Shown here: one piece after another, positions 17,968-27,494 of the stretch
How the letters are laid out: the number at the start of each line of letters is the position of its first letter
How positions within the stretch are numbered: position 1 is the stretch's first letter
Assembly (NCBI GenBank): GCA_036374135.1
Contig: DASUUK010000042.1
Coordinates: 1-64,000 of the forward strand
Direction: 5' to 3'
DNA length: 64,000 nucleotides
From: Euzebyales bacterium
Lineage (GTDB): Bacteria; Actinomycetota; Nitriliruptoria; Euzebyales; JAHELV01
The notes under the pieces: model-generated
The model's database searches: none
Seen by the model: the letters and a program-made list of their open reading frames with translations, nothing else
Told to the model about the DNA's origin: nothing
Position numbers and translations under genes: made by a program

Positions 17968-20481
17968 TCAGCGCTGTCCGCCGACCGGCCTGAGCGGGTC
18001 GAGGTGCTGCGGCTTGTAGCGCCATGACGCGTACAGGTTCAGCTGGTCGCGGGTGTGGTCCGCCGGGGTCGGTGACGCCGGGTTGGTCACCAGGCCCGAC
18101 TGCCCGGGCGGGTTGACGTTCACCGACCTGCTCGCCGATCTGGTGAACTCGACGATCTGGTTGTACGTGCCCCGGTTGAGGAAGGGGTGCGACACCAACG
18201 GCAGCGCCCCGAGCGCCGAGTAGTTCTGCACGAACTCCGGCGTGAGCCAGGTGTCGAGCGGCCCGTCCGCGAGGCGCTCGTCCACGACGCGTTGGAGGAC
18301 GTCGATCGCGACCCGGTCGACATCCCGACCCTCCAGCCAGTCCGCGTTGATCGGTAGCGCGGGGTCGCCGGGGTGATCGTCGTCAGCGACGAACAGCCGC
18401 CACAGCACGTCGGCCGAGCCCTCCGGCGGCGGTGGGTCGCCCAGGGTGGTGTAGTCGACGTGACCGAACAGCTCGTCGAGCATCGCGTCGTGCCATGCAC
18501 GGAAGATCGTCAGGCCCGGATCGTCGTAGAACCCGTCATCGGGGGCCGCGTCGGTTCGGCGTCCGTCCCACGACGCCACCAGTGCGAGCGCCTCCACGAC
18601 GGCGTGAGATGGACTGCCCGTCACGTCGCCCGCGCGCAGCAACATGGGACGGAAGAAGTGGGCGGCGATCCACGTGTGGCCACCGATCTGGTTGATCCGG
18701 TCCATGTCGTCCCACGACACGGCGTCGTCGGCGGCGAGCGCGTCGGCGAGCACGCCGACGCGGTGGGTGGGACCGAAGGCGACCCCTGCGTCGCCGTTGT
18801 CCCAGTCGGGCACCGGCTTGTTGTTCCAGTTCACGAAGTACCCCTGGACCGGGTTGGTGCCGCTGGTCAGCGGGACGATCTCCGTGAAGCCCTGCCACTC
18901 CTGGCTCCCGTCACCGAGCCGCGGCAACCGGCTGTCCACGCCCTCGGCACGGACCGGCAGCCGGCCGACCATGGTGTACCCGATGGTCCCGCGAGCGTCG
19001 TTGTAGACGAAGTTGTGGTTCGTCCAGATGTCACGGGCCGCCGTCTCGAACTGGCGCCAGTTGCGCGCGCGGTTGAACCCGGCGAACGCCGTGATCGCGT
19101 CGAGCTCGCGCATCCAGTGCACCCGCTCGACGGCCACCGCGATGTTGGACCCCGGATCGAGGGCGATGACAGGGCCGTGGACGGTCCGGTGCACGTGCAG
19201 CTCGACGGGTGGCCGTCCAGCGACGTCGATGACCTCCGTGCGCACGTCGGTCTGCAGGCACTGGCCGTCGTGCAGGTACGACAGCGGCTGGGCGACGTCA
19301 CCAGGGTCACCTGAGCTCGGCGGACCCTGGCACGGCGCGAGCAGCTCGATGACGTGATCCATCGTGTCCCCGACGCCGGTCGTCGACGTCCACGAGAAGT
19401 CCCTGCCGCGACCGATGAGCGGGAACGGCGAGGCACCCGCGAACGTCATGCCATGGACGTCGAACCCGGCGCCGTGGAGACCGATCTCATGCGTGATCTG
19501 CGGGATCGTGTAGCCCATCTGCGGGCCGCCGAGCAAGCGGGTCGCGTGCCCGTCGGCCTTCCACGGGTTGACCGCCCAGGCGTTCGACCCACCCTTGTGC
19601 GGGATGCCGAGCTCGATCAGCGTCTCGGTGAACCTGTCGTTCTGCGCCTGGATGCGGTCGGCGACGGACGTGATGTCGGGCCCGTTCCACGCGGCGCTGA
19701 AGCCGGGCGCACGCCCGGGCCTGGCCGAACCCGCCGCCGGGTTCGTGGCGTAGGCGTCGGGATCGTCGCGCCACCGCAGGTCGGCGAACACGTCGGGACC
19801 GAACGACTGCAGGAGGTCGGCGTTGACGATGTCCGCGCCGCCGGTCTCACCGAACCGGCGGACGAAGAAGACGATGCTGCGCAGGACGTCCTGCACGGTC
19901 CACTCGGCCGGGAAGTCCGGGCGCTGCGGGAAGCCGAATGAGAAGAACTCGAGGGGCATCTTCGCGAACGGCTCCGCCCTGGCCTCGACGATGTACGCGT
20001 TGATGCCATCCGCGTAGCTCGAGATCATCGTGCGCACGTCGGCGGGCAGCGCCTCCCACATCGCGGCGTACTCCGTGTCGGTGTAGTCGTCGCGGCGCAC
20101 AGCACGGTCTGCCGGCAACGCCCCGGGACCCAGCACCTCTGCGAGCGTGCCGGCCCCCGAGCGGCGGAAGACCTCCGCCTGCCACAGGCGGTCCTGCGCC
20201 GTGGCGTAGCCCGAGCCGTAGAACAGCGCGCCGAGGTCGTCCGCGTAGACGTGAGGGATGCCGAAGTCCGCGGTCCGGACAAGCCGCACCGGCTCACCTC
20301 GATACTCCAGCGACACGTCCGATGCGACCTCGACCGCATGCGGCGGCGCGGCAACGGCTGGAGCGCCGATTGCGGCCGTGGTGGCGATGGCCACGACGGT
20401 CGCGACGATCGCAATGACGCGCACCACCCGCATCCGCGGGCCGGATCGGTCCCACCGCCCGACCGTTCGGCGTCCCGGCAT
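17968..20481 (-). CDS. Secreted penicillin acylase-family N-terminal nucleophile hydrolase
   Basis: The product is 837 aa. GAGGGG precedes the ATG at 20481; a signal peptide with a long Ile/Val/Ala core ends near PAVAAPP. The mature N-terminal (alpha) part carries RTADFGIPHVYADDLGAL and GYATAQDRLWQ. The autocatalytic cleavage point is the Ser near residue 299 in KGGSNAWAV, which becomes the N-terminal nucleophile of the beta chain, followed by GGPQMGYTIPQ and GRGRDFSWTST. Family members cleave amide bonds in beta-lactams, acyl-homoserine lactones or acylated peptides; the substrate is not fixed here. It is divergent from the large M14 peptidase, with about 300 bp between. Confidence 0.92.
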   Translation of the reverse strand: MPGRRTVGRWDRSGPRMRVVRVIAIVATVVAIATTAAIGAPAVAAPPHAVEVASDVSLEYRGEPVRLVRTADFGIPHVYADDLGALFYGSGYATAQDRLWQAEVFRRSGAGTLAEVLGPGALPADRAVRRDDYTDTEYAAMWEALPADVRTMISSYADGINAYIVEARAEPFAKMPLEFFSFGFPQRPDFPAEWTVQDVLRSIVFFVRRFGETGGADIVNADLLQSFGPDVFADLRWRDDPDAYATNPAAGSARPGRAPGFSAAWNGPDITSVADRIQAQNDRFTETLIELGIPHKGGSNAWAVNPWKADGHATRLLGGPQMGYTIPQITHEIGLHGAGFDVHGMTFAGASPFPLIGRGRDFSWTSTTGVGDTMDHVIELLAPCQGPPSSGDPGDVAQPLSYLHDGQCLQTDVRTEVIDVAGRPPVELHVHRTVHGPVIALDPGSNIAVAVERVHWMRELDAITAFAGFNRARNWRQFETAARDIWTNHNFVYNDARGTIGYTMVGRLPVRAEGVDSRLPRLGDGSQEWQGFTEIVPLTSGTNPVQGYFVNWNNKPVPDWDNGDAGVAFGPTHRVGVLADALAADDAVSWDDMDRINQIGGHTWIAAHFFRPMLLRAGDVTGSPSHAVVEALALVASWDGRRTDAAPDDGFYDDPGLTIFRAWHDAMLDELFGHVDYTTLGDPPPPEGSADVLWRLFVADDDHPGDPALPINADWLEGRDVDRVAIDVLQRVVDERLADGPLDTWLTPEFVQNYSALGALPLVSHPFLNRGTYNQIVEFTRSASRSVNVNPPGQSGLVTNPASPTPADHTRDQLNLYASWRYKPQHLDPLRPVGGQR

Positions 20482-20723
20482 GACGACCCCTCGCACAGCC
20501 CCGCGCACACATCATTCGTCAGACCCGGCGTGTCGTCAAGGTCATCACGGAGCATCGCGATGGCGTGTCGGCGAGCGTCGCGCATCCTCAGGATCGCCCT
20601 CCCGTTCGGCGGCTCGACATGTCCGCCGGCCACCGCTGACGGCGGCCTGGATCCGCCCAGGCGCACGCGCTCGCGACCAGCACGCTCCGCGCACCACGAC
20701 TAGTCACGAAGGAGTCCACAGGA

Positions 20724-20751
20724 TTGACACATAGGTGACAGGCTCTAAGCT
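20724..20751 (+). promoter_or_regulatory. Sigma-70-type promoter of the large carboxypeptidase gene
   Basis: TTGACA (20724-20729) and TAAGCT (20746-20751) are separated by 16 bp and lie 35 bp before the ATG at 20786. This is the only obvious element in the roughly 300-bp divergent gap 20482-20785; I see no gene there. Confidence 0.5.
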
Positions 20752-20785
20752 CCTCTGGACCCCGCCCTCGCCGTTCGGAGCCGAC

Positions 20786-23700
20786 ATGCGAGCCGTCTTG
20801 TCTCTTCTCCTGTCGTTGTTGTTGCTGTTGGTCATGGCTCCCGCCGGCATGGCCGAACCCGACGACAACGGCTCGGCGTCCCTCAAGGCGTGGACGGCCG
20901 ACGTGTCGCCGGACCTGGTCGAGGAGCTGCGCCTGGCCGGCCTGGGCGTGACCGCCCAGGAGGTCATCGACGAGGAGACCATCCGTGTCGAGGTGATCGC
21001 CACCGGCAAGCAGATCGCGGAGTTCCGCGACGAGGCCTCGTTCAAGCGCACGCGCGGCCAGCAGCGGGTGGACCGCACGCCCGACGTCGCGACCGGGGAC
21101 AACGTGTTCCGCGCCTACGACGGAACAGACGGGCTCGAGGCCGAGATGGTCGCGATCGCCAACGCCAACCCCGACCTGGTCAAGCTGGTCGACATCGGCG
21201 ACACCGTGGAAGGTCGCGACATCTGGGCCCTCAAGGTGCACAAGAACGCCAACCAGCGCCCCGACGGCACCAAGCCGGCCGTCCTGTACAACGCCGCCCA
21301 GCACGCCCGGGAGTGGATCACGCCGGAGATGACCCGACGGCTGACCCGTTACTACCTCGACAACTACGGCTCCGACCAGGAGATCACCGACGTCGTCGAC
21401 GAGACCGAGCTGTGGTTCGTGTGGGTCGCCAACCCGGACGGCTACCAGTGGACGCACGAGGACCCGGCAAACCGCCTGTGGCGCAAGAACCTGCGCGACA
21501 ACAACGGTGACGGTGTCATCACCAGCGGCGACGGTGTCGACCTCAACCGCAACTTCGCCTACAAGTGGGGCTACGACAACGAAGGGTCGTCGGACGACCC
21601 GGCGTCAGAGACCTACCGCGGCACCGGACCGCTGTCCGAGCCCGAGACACAGGCGATGAACGAGTTCGTCGGCTCGATGGACTTCGCGTACCAGGTCAAC
21701 TACCACTCCGCCGCCGAGCTGATCCTGTACGGGGTCGGCTGGCAGGTGGACACTCCCTCTCCGGACGACATCCCGATGATCGCGCTCGCCGGTGACGACG
21801 CCAACCCGGGGATCCCGGGCTACGACCCGGACCAGTCGGCGGAGCTGTACATCACCAACGGAGCGACGACGGGACACGTGCACAACGTCCACGGGACCCT
21901 TGGCTACACCCCGGAGATGTCGACCTGCCAGTCGGTCAGCAACTGGTACCCGGACGACGAATGGGTCGCGGGCGACTGCCAGTCCGGCTTCAACTTCCCC
22001 GACGACGAGGACCTCGTCCAGGAGGAGTTCGAGAACAACCTCCCGTTCGCGCTGGACATCGCCCGCTCGGCCGACGACCCGGCCGACCCCGAGTCGCACC
22101 TGGGCAACGTCCCGGCCGAGATCGTGGTTGACAGCTTCGACACGTCGTACGGCAGCGAGCAGACCGTCCAGATCACGGCCGACCGCGAGCTCGGCCCGGT
22201 CCGGATGGTCTACCGGATCAACGGTGGCGAGAAGACCGTGGTCCAGACCGACGAGTGGGACGGCGGCGAGCGCTACGGCGCCGAGAACGACCTGTACTAC
22301 GCGTGGCGTCGCGCGACCGTGACCGGCCAGCAGGCCGGTGACTCCGTCGAGGTGTGGTTCGAGGCCAGGGGCACGACGTCCGAGCCGTTCACCTACACCG
22401 TCGCCGACGACATCGGCGGCGACGTGCTGGTCGTGGCCGACAACTCGCCGGGCAGCGCCCTCGGTGGCGAGACCCCCGGCGACGCCTACCTCGCCTACTA
22501 CGGCGACGCGATCGAGGCGAACGGACACTCGTGGGACTTCTACCAGGTCAGCGACGACGGCCCGGCGCCGCACCCGCTGGGCGTGCTCGGCCACTACGAC
22601 GCCGTCGTCTGGTACACGGGTGACAAGCTTGTCACTGACTATCAGGGTGGGCTCAACACGACCCTGCTCGCGCATGAGATGAACATCGTCATGCGTGACT
22701 ACCTCAACGAGGGCGGCAAGGTCCTCGCCACGGGCAAGAACCACGGGTTCGAGGAGTTCTTCCCGCTCGACTACGGCGAGAACAGCGACCCGTCCACCGT
22801 GTGCACGTCCGGCGACTGCCGCGAGTTGACCAACGACGTCTACCAGTACTGGTTCGGCGGCTACGAGCGATCCCGCCGAGGTGGGCTGGACGGCGACGGC
22901 AACGCCCTGCCGGTGACCGGGATCGACGTCCCCTACGGCGGCCTCGACTGGGACCTGGACGGCGGCGACTCGGCCAACAACCAAGGAGCGTCCGACGGGA
23001 CCAACGAAACCGGGACCGGCACCGCGTCGTGGATCACCACCAGCGACATCCTGCCCGTCGACGAGTTCCCGCAGTTCGAGAGTTGGGGGTCGGCCGACTG
23101 GGTCTCGGACGAGGCGGAGCCGTTCGCCCCGTACACGGGTGACTACTACATGGCCAGCCTGCAGGGCGACGTCGCCTACAAGCGCCTGGCGCGCACGGTC
23201 GACCTGACCGGTGCGTCCAGCGGAGCGATCGAGGTCGCGATCAGCGCGGACACCGAGCCGGCGTGGGACTTCCTGATCGTCGAGGCCCACACCGTCGGGG
23301 CCGACGACTGGACGACCCTGGAGATCCCGGGCCTGACCAGCCAGGAGACCGGTGATTCGTGTACGTCGGGCTGGCGGGACCTGCACCCGTTCCTCGACCA
23401 CTACCAGACGCTCAACCCGGACGGGAGCTGCTCGCCGACCGGCAGCACCGGCGAGTGGAACGCCTTCTCCGGTGACACGGCCGGCTGGCAGGAACTCACG
23501 ATCGACCTGTCGGCGTACGCCGGCAGCGAGGTCGAGGTCGCCATCAGCTACGTGTCGGACTGGGCCGTGCAGGAGACCGGGGTGTTCGTCGACGACGCGA
23601 GCGTGGTCGTCGACGGCGCGACGGTGGCCGAAACCTCGTTCGAGACGGACCTCGGCGGCTGGGAGGTTCCCGGCTCGCCCGAGGGCAGCGCGCCCAACCC

Positions 23701-23854
23701 CAACGACTGGACCCGCAGCGAGAGCCTGTACGAGTTCCGCGCCGCGGTCACGACGGAGGACACCGTCCTGCACGGCTTCGGGTTCGAGGGCATCTCGACC
23801 GAGGCCCAGCGCAACGCCGTGATGGGCCGGACGCTGGATCATCTGCTCGAGTGA
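20786..23854 (+). CDS. Secreted zinc carboxypeptidase, M14 family, with C-terminal MAM/immune-inhibitor-like domain
   Basis: The product is 1022 aa. The ATG at 20786 follows CGGAG and starts a Leu-rich signal peptide ending near GMAEP. A propeptide-like region precedes the M14 catalytic domain. The zinc ligands are H173 and E176 in QHAREW and H307 in NYHSAAEL; the catalytic Glu is E377 in GYTPEM. Residues about 460-1000 hold a region with DVLVVADN and a carbohydrate/protein-binding beta domain resembling the tail of immune inhibitor A peptidases. This suggests a large extracellular peptidase with substrate-anchoring modules. Acidic composition (many Asp/Glu) is striking and would suit a salty environment (inference). 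Confidence 0.93.
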   Translation: MRAVLSLLLSLLLLLVMAPAGMAEPDDNGSASLKAWTADVSPDLVEELRLAGLGVTAQEVIDEETIRVEVIATGKQIAEFRDEASFKRTRGQQRVDRTPDVATGDNVFRAYDGTDGLEAEMVAIANANPDLVKLVDIGDTVEGRDIWALKVHKNANQRPDGTKPAVLYNAAQHAREWITPEMTRRLTRYYLDNYGSDQEITDVVDETELWFVWVANPDGYQWTHEDPANRLWRKNLRDNNGDGVITSGDGVDLNRNFAYKWGYDNEGSSDDPASETYRGTGPLSEPETQAMNEFVGSMDFAYQVNYHSAAELILYGVGWQVDTPSPDDIPMIALAGDDANPGIPGYDPDQSAELYITNGATTGHVHNVHGTLGYTPEMSTCQSVSNWYPDDEWVAGDCQSGFNFPDDEDLVQEEFENNLPFALDIARSADDPADPESHLGNVPAEIVVDSFDTSYGSEQTVQITADRELGPVRMVYRINGGEKTVVQTDEWDGGERYGAENDLYYAWRRATVTGQQAGDSVEVWFEARGTTSEPFTYTVADDIGGDVLVVADNSPGSALGGETPGDAYLAYYGDAIEANGHSWDFYQVSDDGPAPHPLGVLGHYDAVVWYTGDKLVTDYQGGLNTTLLAHEMNIVMRDYLNEGGKVLATGKNHGFEEFFPLDYGENSDPSTVCTSGDCRELTNDVYQYWFGGYERSRRGGLDGDGNALPVTGIDVPYGGLDWDLDGGDSANNQGASDGTNETGTGTASWITTSDILPVDEFPQFESWGSADWVSDEAEPFAPYTGDYYMASLQGDVAYKRLARTVDLTGASSGAIEVAISADTEPAWDFLIVEAHTVGADDWTTLEIPGLTSQETGDSCTSGWRDLHPFLDHYQTLNPDGSCSPTGSTGEWNAFSGDTAGWQELTIDLSAYAGSEVEVAISYVSDWAVQETGVFVDDASVVVDGATVAETSFETDLGGWEVPGSPEGSAPNPNDWTRSESLYEFRAAVTTEDTVLHGFGFEGISTEAQRNAVMGRTLDHLLE

Positions 23855-23874
23855 TCCGGACGACCTGAGACGGC

Positions 23875-23904
23875 GCCCCGGGTTGGCTGCGGCCCACCCG
23901 GGGC
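23875..23904 (+). terminator. Hairpin terminator after the M14 peptidase gene
   Basis: A 12-bp stem with one mismatch (GCCCCGGGTTGG / CCCACCCGGGGC, loop of 6) begins 20 bases after the stop at 23854. There is no T-run, as usual in this genome. It also insulates the ABC transporter genes downstream. Confidence 0.65.
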
Positions 23905-23937
23905 ACCGTCGTCACTTCGTCCGTAGGATTGGCGGGG

Positions 23938-24936
23938 ATGGACGCGGCGCAGGAACCGGCGATCGTCGTCGAGCAGCTCACGCGGCGCTTCGGCGACTTC
24001 GTCGCGGTCGACGGCATCGACTTCGCGGTCGGCCGGGGGGAGGTGTTCGGCTTCCTCGGTCCGAACGGTGCCGGCAAGACGACGACGATCTCGATGCTGA
24101 CCACGCTGCTGCGACCGACGGCGGGCAGCGCACGGGTCTCCGGCCACGACGTCGAGCACGATGATGCGGCGGTCCGCCGGTCCATCGGCATCGTGTTCCA
24201 GGAACCCAGCCTCGACGAGCGACTGAGCGCGCGGGAGAACCTGGAGTTCCACGCCGTGCTGTACGGCATGAGACGGGAGGACCGCCCAGGACGGATCGAG
24301 GAGGCGCTGCGCCTGGTCGACCTCGCCGATCGCGCCGACGGCATCGTCGAGAAGTTCTCCGGCGGCATGCGCCGACGCCTCGAGATCGCCCGCGGGCTGC
24401 TGCACGTACCGGCGGTGCTGTTCCTCGACGAGCCGACGCTCGGACTGGACCCGCAGTCGCGACGCTCGGTGTGGCAGCACATCCGCGCGCTGCGGGAGCA
24501 GACGGGCGTCACGGTGTTCATGACCACGCACTACATGGAGGAGGCCGAGTTCTGCGACCGCATCGCCATCATCGACCACGGCGAGATCGTGGCGCTCGAC
24601 ACGCCGGAGGGCTTGAAGGACATGGTCGGCGGCGACGTGGTCACGATCACCGCGCCCGACCCGGAGCACCTCCTCGCCCACCTGCGTGACCAGTCGCTGG
24701 AGCCGGCGCGGCGCAACGGCGAGGTGCGCGTCGAGGTCGACGACGGCGCGCGGTTCATCCCCCGCCTGATCCGCGGGTTCTCCGGCGACATCGACGGTGC
24801 CAGCCTGCGCCGGCCGACGCTCGACGACGTGTTCCTCAAGCTCACGGGACGCACGATCCGCGAGAGCGAGCTCGACGCCGGGGACGTCAACCGCGATCGG
24901 ATGCGCCGCATGATGAACGTGCGGGGACGACGATGA
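23938..24936 (+). CDS. ABC exporter ATP-binding protein (DrrA-like)
   Basis: The product is 332 aa. Walker A GPNGAGKTTT, Q-loop FQEPSLDERLSA, signature FSGGMRRRLEIARGL, Walker B VLFLDEPTLGLD and the switch His in MTTHYMEEAE are all present. The C-terminal part after residue 235 is the extension typical of the daunorubicin-resistance type. It overlaps the permease gene by 4 bp (ATGA), so the two form one exporter. An in-frame TTG at 23929 is less likely than the ATG at 23938. The substrate is unknown; no regulator is adjacent. Confidence 0.93.
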   Translation: MDAAQEPAIVVEQLTRRFGDFVAVDGIDFAVGRGEVFGFLGPNGAGKTTTISMLTTLLRPTAGSARVSGHDVEHDDAAVRRSIGIVFQEPSLDERLSARENLEFHAVLYGMRREDRPGRIEEALRLVDLADRADGIVEKFSGGMRRRLEIARGLLHVPAVLFLDEPTLGLDPQSRRSVWQHIRALREQTGVTVFMTTHYMEEAEFCDRIAIIDHGEIVALDTPEGLKDMVGGDVVTITAPDPEHLLAHLRDQSLEPARRNGEVRVEVDDGARFIPRLIRGFSGDIDGASLRRPTLDDVFLKLTGRTIRESELDAGDVNRDRMRRMMNVRGRR

Positions 24937-25823
24937 GCACGTCAGCGTCCACGCATCGGCGGACGGCCACTCCCGACCAGGTCAGCCGCACCGCCATGAC
25001 GATGGGCGCTGTCGGCATCATCTGGAAGCGCGAGATGCTGCGCTGGTGGCGGGACAAGCCGCGGATCATCGGATCCACCGCGTTCCCGCTGATCTTCCTG
25101 CTGGTGTTCGGCAGCGGCCTGTCGGGCGCCATGGGCAACATGCTCGGCGGGGGCGCCGCGGCCGTCGACTTCGAGCAGTTCATCTTTCCGGGCATCATCG
25201 CGATGTCGGTGTTCTTCACGGCGTTGTTCAACGCGGTGTCGCTGGTCTATGACCGCGAGTTCGGCATCCTGAAAGAGGTGCTGGTCGCGCCGGTCAGCCG
25301 GGCCGCCGTCGCGCTGGGCAAGACCTTGGGCGGCGCGACGGTCGCGACCTTGCAGGGCACGGTCATCTTCGTGTTCGCGCCGTTCGTCGGCATCCGCCTG
25401 ACCCCGCTGCTGGTGCTGCAGCTGTGGCCGATCATGTTCATCGGCGCCTTCGCGCTGTCGTCGATGGGCATCGCGATCGCCGCGCGCATGCGCTCGATCG
25501 AGTCGTTCCAGATGGTCAACCAGTTCGTGATGTTCCCGCTGATCTTCCTGTCCGGCATCTTCTTCCCGCTGCAGGGATTGCCGGTGTGGATGAACGTGCT
25601 GGTCCGCATCAACCCGGTCAGCTACGCGGTCGATCCGCTGCGGCGGCTCATCCTGGAGGCTCAGGGCCTGCCCGACGAGCTGCTGGCCCAGCTGTCGGAG
25701 TCGGGGCTGGCGTTGTCGGTCGGAGGACGACAGGTCGGCGTCGTCGCCGGGATCGCCATCGTCGCGGGGTTCGGGATCGTCATGAACGTGTTGGCCATGT
25801 GGCTGATCAGCATCCGCGACTGA
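24933..25823 (+). CDS. ABC-2 type permease
   Basis: The product is 296 aa with six predicted membrane segments and a cytoplasmic N-terminal amphipathic start (IWKREMLRWWRDKPRI). The conserved EFGILKEVLVAPVSR loop and FLSGIFFPLQGLPVWM motif place it in the ABC-2/DrrB group. Translation is coupled to the ATPase gene through an ATGA overlap. It forms the membrane channel of the exporter. Confidence 0.92.
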   Translation: MSTSASTHRRTATPDQVSRTAMTMGAVGIIWKREMLRWWRDKPRIIGSTAFPLIFLLVFGSGLSGAMGNMLGGGAAAVDFEQFIFPGIIAMSVFFTALFNAVSLVYDREFGILKEVLVAPVSRAAVALGKTLGGATVATLQGTVIFVFAPFVGIRLTPLLVLQLWPIMFIGAFALSSMGIAIAARMRSIESFQMVNQFVMFPLIFLSGIFFPLQGLPVWMNVLVRINPVSYAVDPLRRLILEAQGLPDELLAQLSESGLALSVGGRQVGVVAGIAIVAGFGIVMNVLAMWLISIRD

Positions 25824-25950
25824 CGGCTGACCGCGTCACGCGTTCGGGCCCGGCGCGCCGACACGGGGCCCGGCCTGTGGCGCGCAGCGCCAGACGCCGC
25901 GCGCCGCGCATGCACCGGCATGGCGTCCCGGCATGGGGCATGGTGGTCTG

Positions 25951-26145
25951 ATGTCGATACTCGTCCGCCTGGCTCTGGCCGGGTACATGGTGTTCCTGAC
26001 GCTGGGCGTCATCGCCGGCCAGTGGGTGCTGCAGGGACCACTGCTGGTCGGCCGCGACAGTCACGGCGTGCACGTCGGCGATGTCGCCGTGACGGTCGCC
26101 ACGGCGACCGTCGTCATGGTGCTGCTCCGCCCGCTGCGCCCGTGA
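25951..26145 (+). CDS. Small membrane protein
   Basis: The product is 64 aa, starting at the ATG at 25951 with GGTGG upstream. Two hydrophobic segments are predicted, about residues 4-27 and 42-58, separated by a short polar loop. I do not recognise a family. It follows the ABC-2 permease by 127 bp and could be transcribed with it. Confidence 0.6.
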   Translation: MSILVRLALAGYMVFLTLGVIAGQWVLQGPLLVGRDSHGVHVGDVAVTVATATVVMVLLRPLRP

Positions 26146-26336
26146 CGGCGGCGACTCAGTCCGGCTTGCGGGCGTTTGGACGTTGACGCCGCAGGTGCCG
26201 ACTCCTCGACCTGCCGACTCGGCCTGGCGGCACCCGCGAAGATGTTCGCGCTCGCCTCCTCCGGTACGGGTCGCTCCACCGTGATGTCGGCGATCTGGAT
26301 CCGCCCCACCCGGACGCGGTCGTGGGTCCGGCGATC

Positions 26337-26801
26337 TCAGACCGGCACGTGAAGCTCGGTCGTCCAGTTGACGAGCTGCAGTGCGGCGTCGAGTTCGCGA
26401 CGCTCGACCGCCAGCCGATCAGCGTCGTCGCGCAGACCACCGACGTCGAACATGGCCAGTTCCCGGATCTCGGACCGACCGCGACGGGCGACCCGGTCGG
26501 CGGCACGGTCAGCCGCCTCGGTCAGCACACGGATCTGGCGTCCGAGCGCGTCGAGGTGCGCCAACGCCTCCGTGACGGTGGTGCCGTCCGGCAGCGTCGA
26601 CGCCACATTCGTGACGTTGACGGCGACGGCCAGCACGCGGATCCGCTCGCTGATGTCCATCGCCCGGTTCAGCAGCACCTGCGGGTCCTCCGCCGGGCGT
26701 GTGCCCTCCTGGACCCGCGCGTTCTCACCGATGCGATACCGCAGATCCGACAACCGTCGTTGCGCGTCAGCCCGCTCGTTCAGTGCCTCCGCAAGCAGCA
26801 T
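26337..26801 (-). CDS. DIP1984/septicolysin-family protein
   Basis: The product is 154 aa from the ATG at 26801, which has GGAGG four bases upstream. It is an all-helical coiled-coil-like protein. Family landmarks are MLLAEALNERADAQRRL at the start, NVTNVASTLPDGTTVTEAL in the middle, GRSEIRELAMFDV and the tail LDAALQLVNWTTEL. Relatives are called DIP1984-family or septicolysin-like; a pore-forming role has been suggested for some but is not established. It is divergent from the EF-hand mini-protein gene, with an AT-richer gap between. Confidence 0.85.
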   Translation of the reverse strand: MLLAEALNERADAQRRLSDLRYRIGENARVQEGTRPAEDPQVLLNRAMDISERIRVLAVAVNVTNVASTLPDGTTVTEALAHLDALGRQIRVLTEAADRAADRVARRGRSEIRELAMFDVGGLRDDADRLAVERRELDAALQLVNWTTELHVPV

Positions 26802-26879
26802 CACGCCTCCACCCCTCTCGAGGATCCACACGGATGGTCCTGTGCGAGCGGCACGGTAGGCGTGCGCTCCGCACGGGTC

Positions 26880-26995
26880 AACACCATCTGTCACAACACA
26901 CAACAAAAAGGCACTGTTGTAGTCGGCCAGTCACTCTCAGCCAGGCAAGACTACTCGGCGTGATGTCTTCGAATAGGAAATGTAGTCGGCGCGAC
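26880..26995. other. AT-richer intergenic patch with a repeated decamer
   Basis: The gap 26802-27115 has no gene. Its middle is markedly richer in A/T than the rest of the window and contains TGTAGTCGGC twice, at 26918-26927 and 26981-26990, 63 bp apart (close to six helical turns). It could hold the divergent promoters of the DIP1984 and EF-hand genes and a regulator site. No hexamers are clear enough to call. Confidence 0.35.
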
Positions 26996-27115
26996 GGGGA
27001 CCGCCTCGTCGAGGCGATACGTGGCACATCGAATCTGCGGGTGACGGTGAACCTCACCGGGCGGCTGCACGTAGTACCGGTTGCAGCGTCCACCCGATCA
27101 CGAAAGGCATCATCG

Positions 27116-27352
27116 ATGCGCCGCTTCGCCGTCCTGCTCCTCGCCGTCGTGCTGACCCTGGGGCTGAGCGCGCCCGCGTTCGCACACGACGCCGGACCGT
27201 GCAACGACAGTGACGGAGACGGCTCGTTCAGCGGTCAGGAGTACGCCGCGCACCACATCGTCGCGCTGGCGACGATCGGCGGCATGGGCAACGACGGCCA
27301 CAAGCCCGGTTCGCATCAGGGGTTCAGCCTCTGCAACCCGTCGGGCCGCTAG
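27116..27352 (+). CDS. Secreted EF-hand mini-protein
   Basis: The product is 78 aa. A Sec signal peptide (MRRFAVLLLAVVLTLG, cleavage near AFAHD) leaves a mature chain of about 55 residues. That chain contains one textbook calcium loop, DSDGDGSFSGQE, with Asp at positions 1, 3 and 5, Gly at 6 and Glu at 12. Two Cys flank it and could form a disulfide. GAAAGG lies upstream at 27102-27107. A single loop usually pairs with another molecule or domain. No homologue is recognised; function beyond calcium binding is unknown. Confidence 0.72.
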   Translation: MRRFAVLLLAVVLTLGLSAPAFAHDAGPCNDSDGDGSFSGQEYAAHHIVALATIGGMGNDGHKPGSHQGFSLCNPSGR

Positions 27353-27427
27353 GAGCGTCGACAGCTCCGCGTCGCCGTCGCCTCTCGCCAAGCCCCCTTT
27401 CCGCGGCGGCGGCGCGGCGCCTTGACC

Positions 27428-27462
27428 GCGTGACGCGAGTGCCGGGGGAGCTCGCGTCACGC
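27428..27462. terminator. Bidirectional hairpin terminator
   Basis: A perfect 12-bp stem GCGTGACGCGAG / CTCGCGTCACGC with an 11-base loop lies between the convergent EF-hand gene (stop 27352) and winged-helix gene (stop 27495). Being symmetrical, it can serve both strands. Confidence 0.7.
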
Positions 27463-27494
27463 AGGGCGACGCGCCGTGCTGGGGAGCCCGTCGT

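Noticed and set aside
26061-26309. Minus-strand 82-codon frame beginning MGRIQIADITVERP
   Set aside because: It overlaps the end of the small membrane-protein gene on the other strand, lacks a ribosome site and its second half is low-complexity. Left out, although the first 35 residues look somewhat protein-like.
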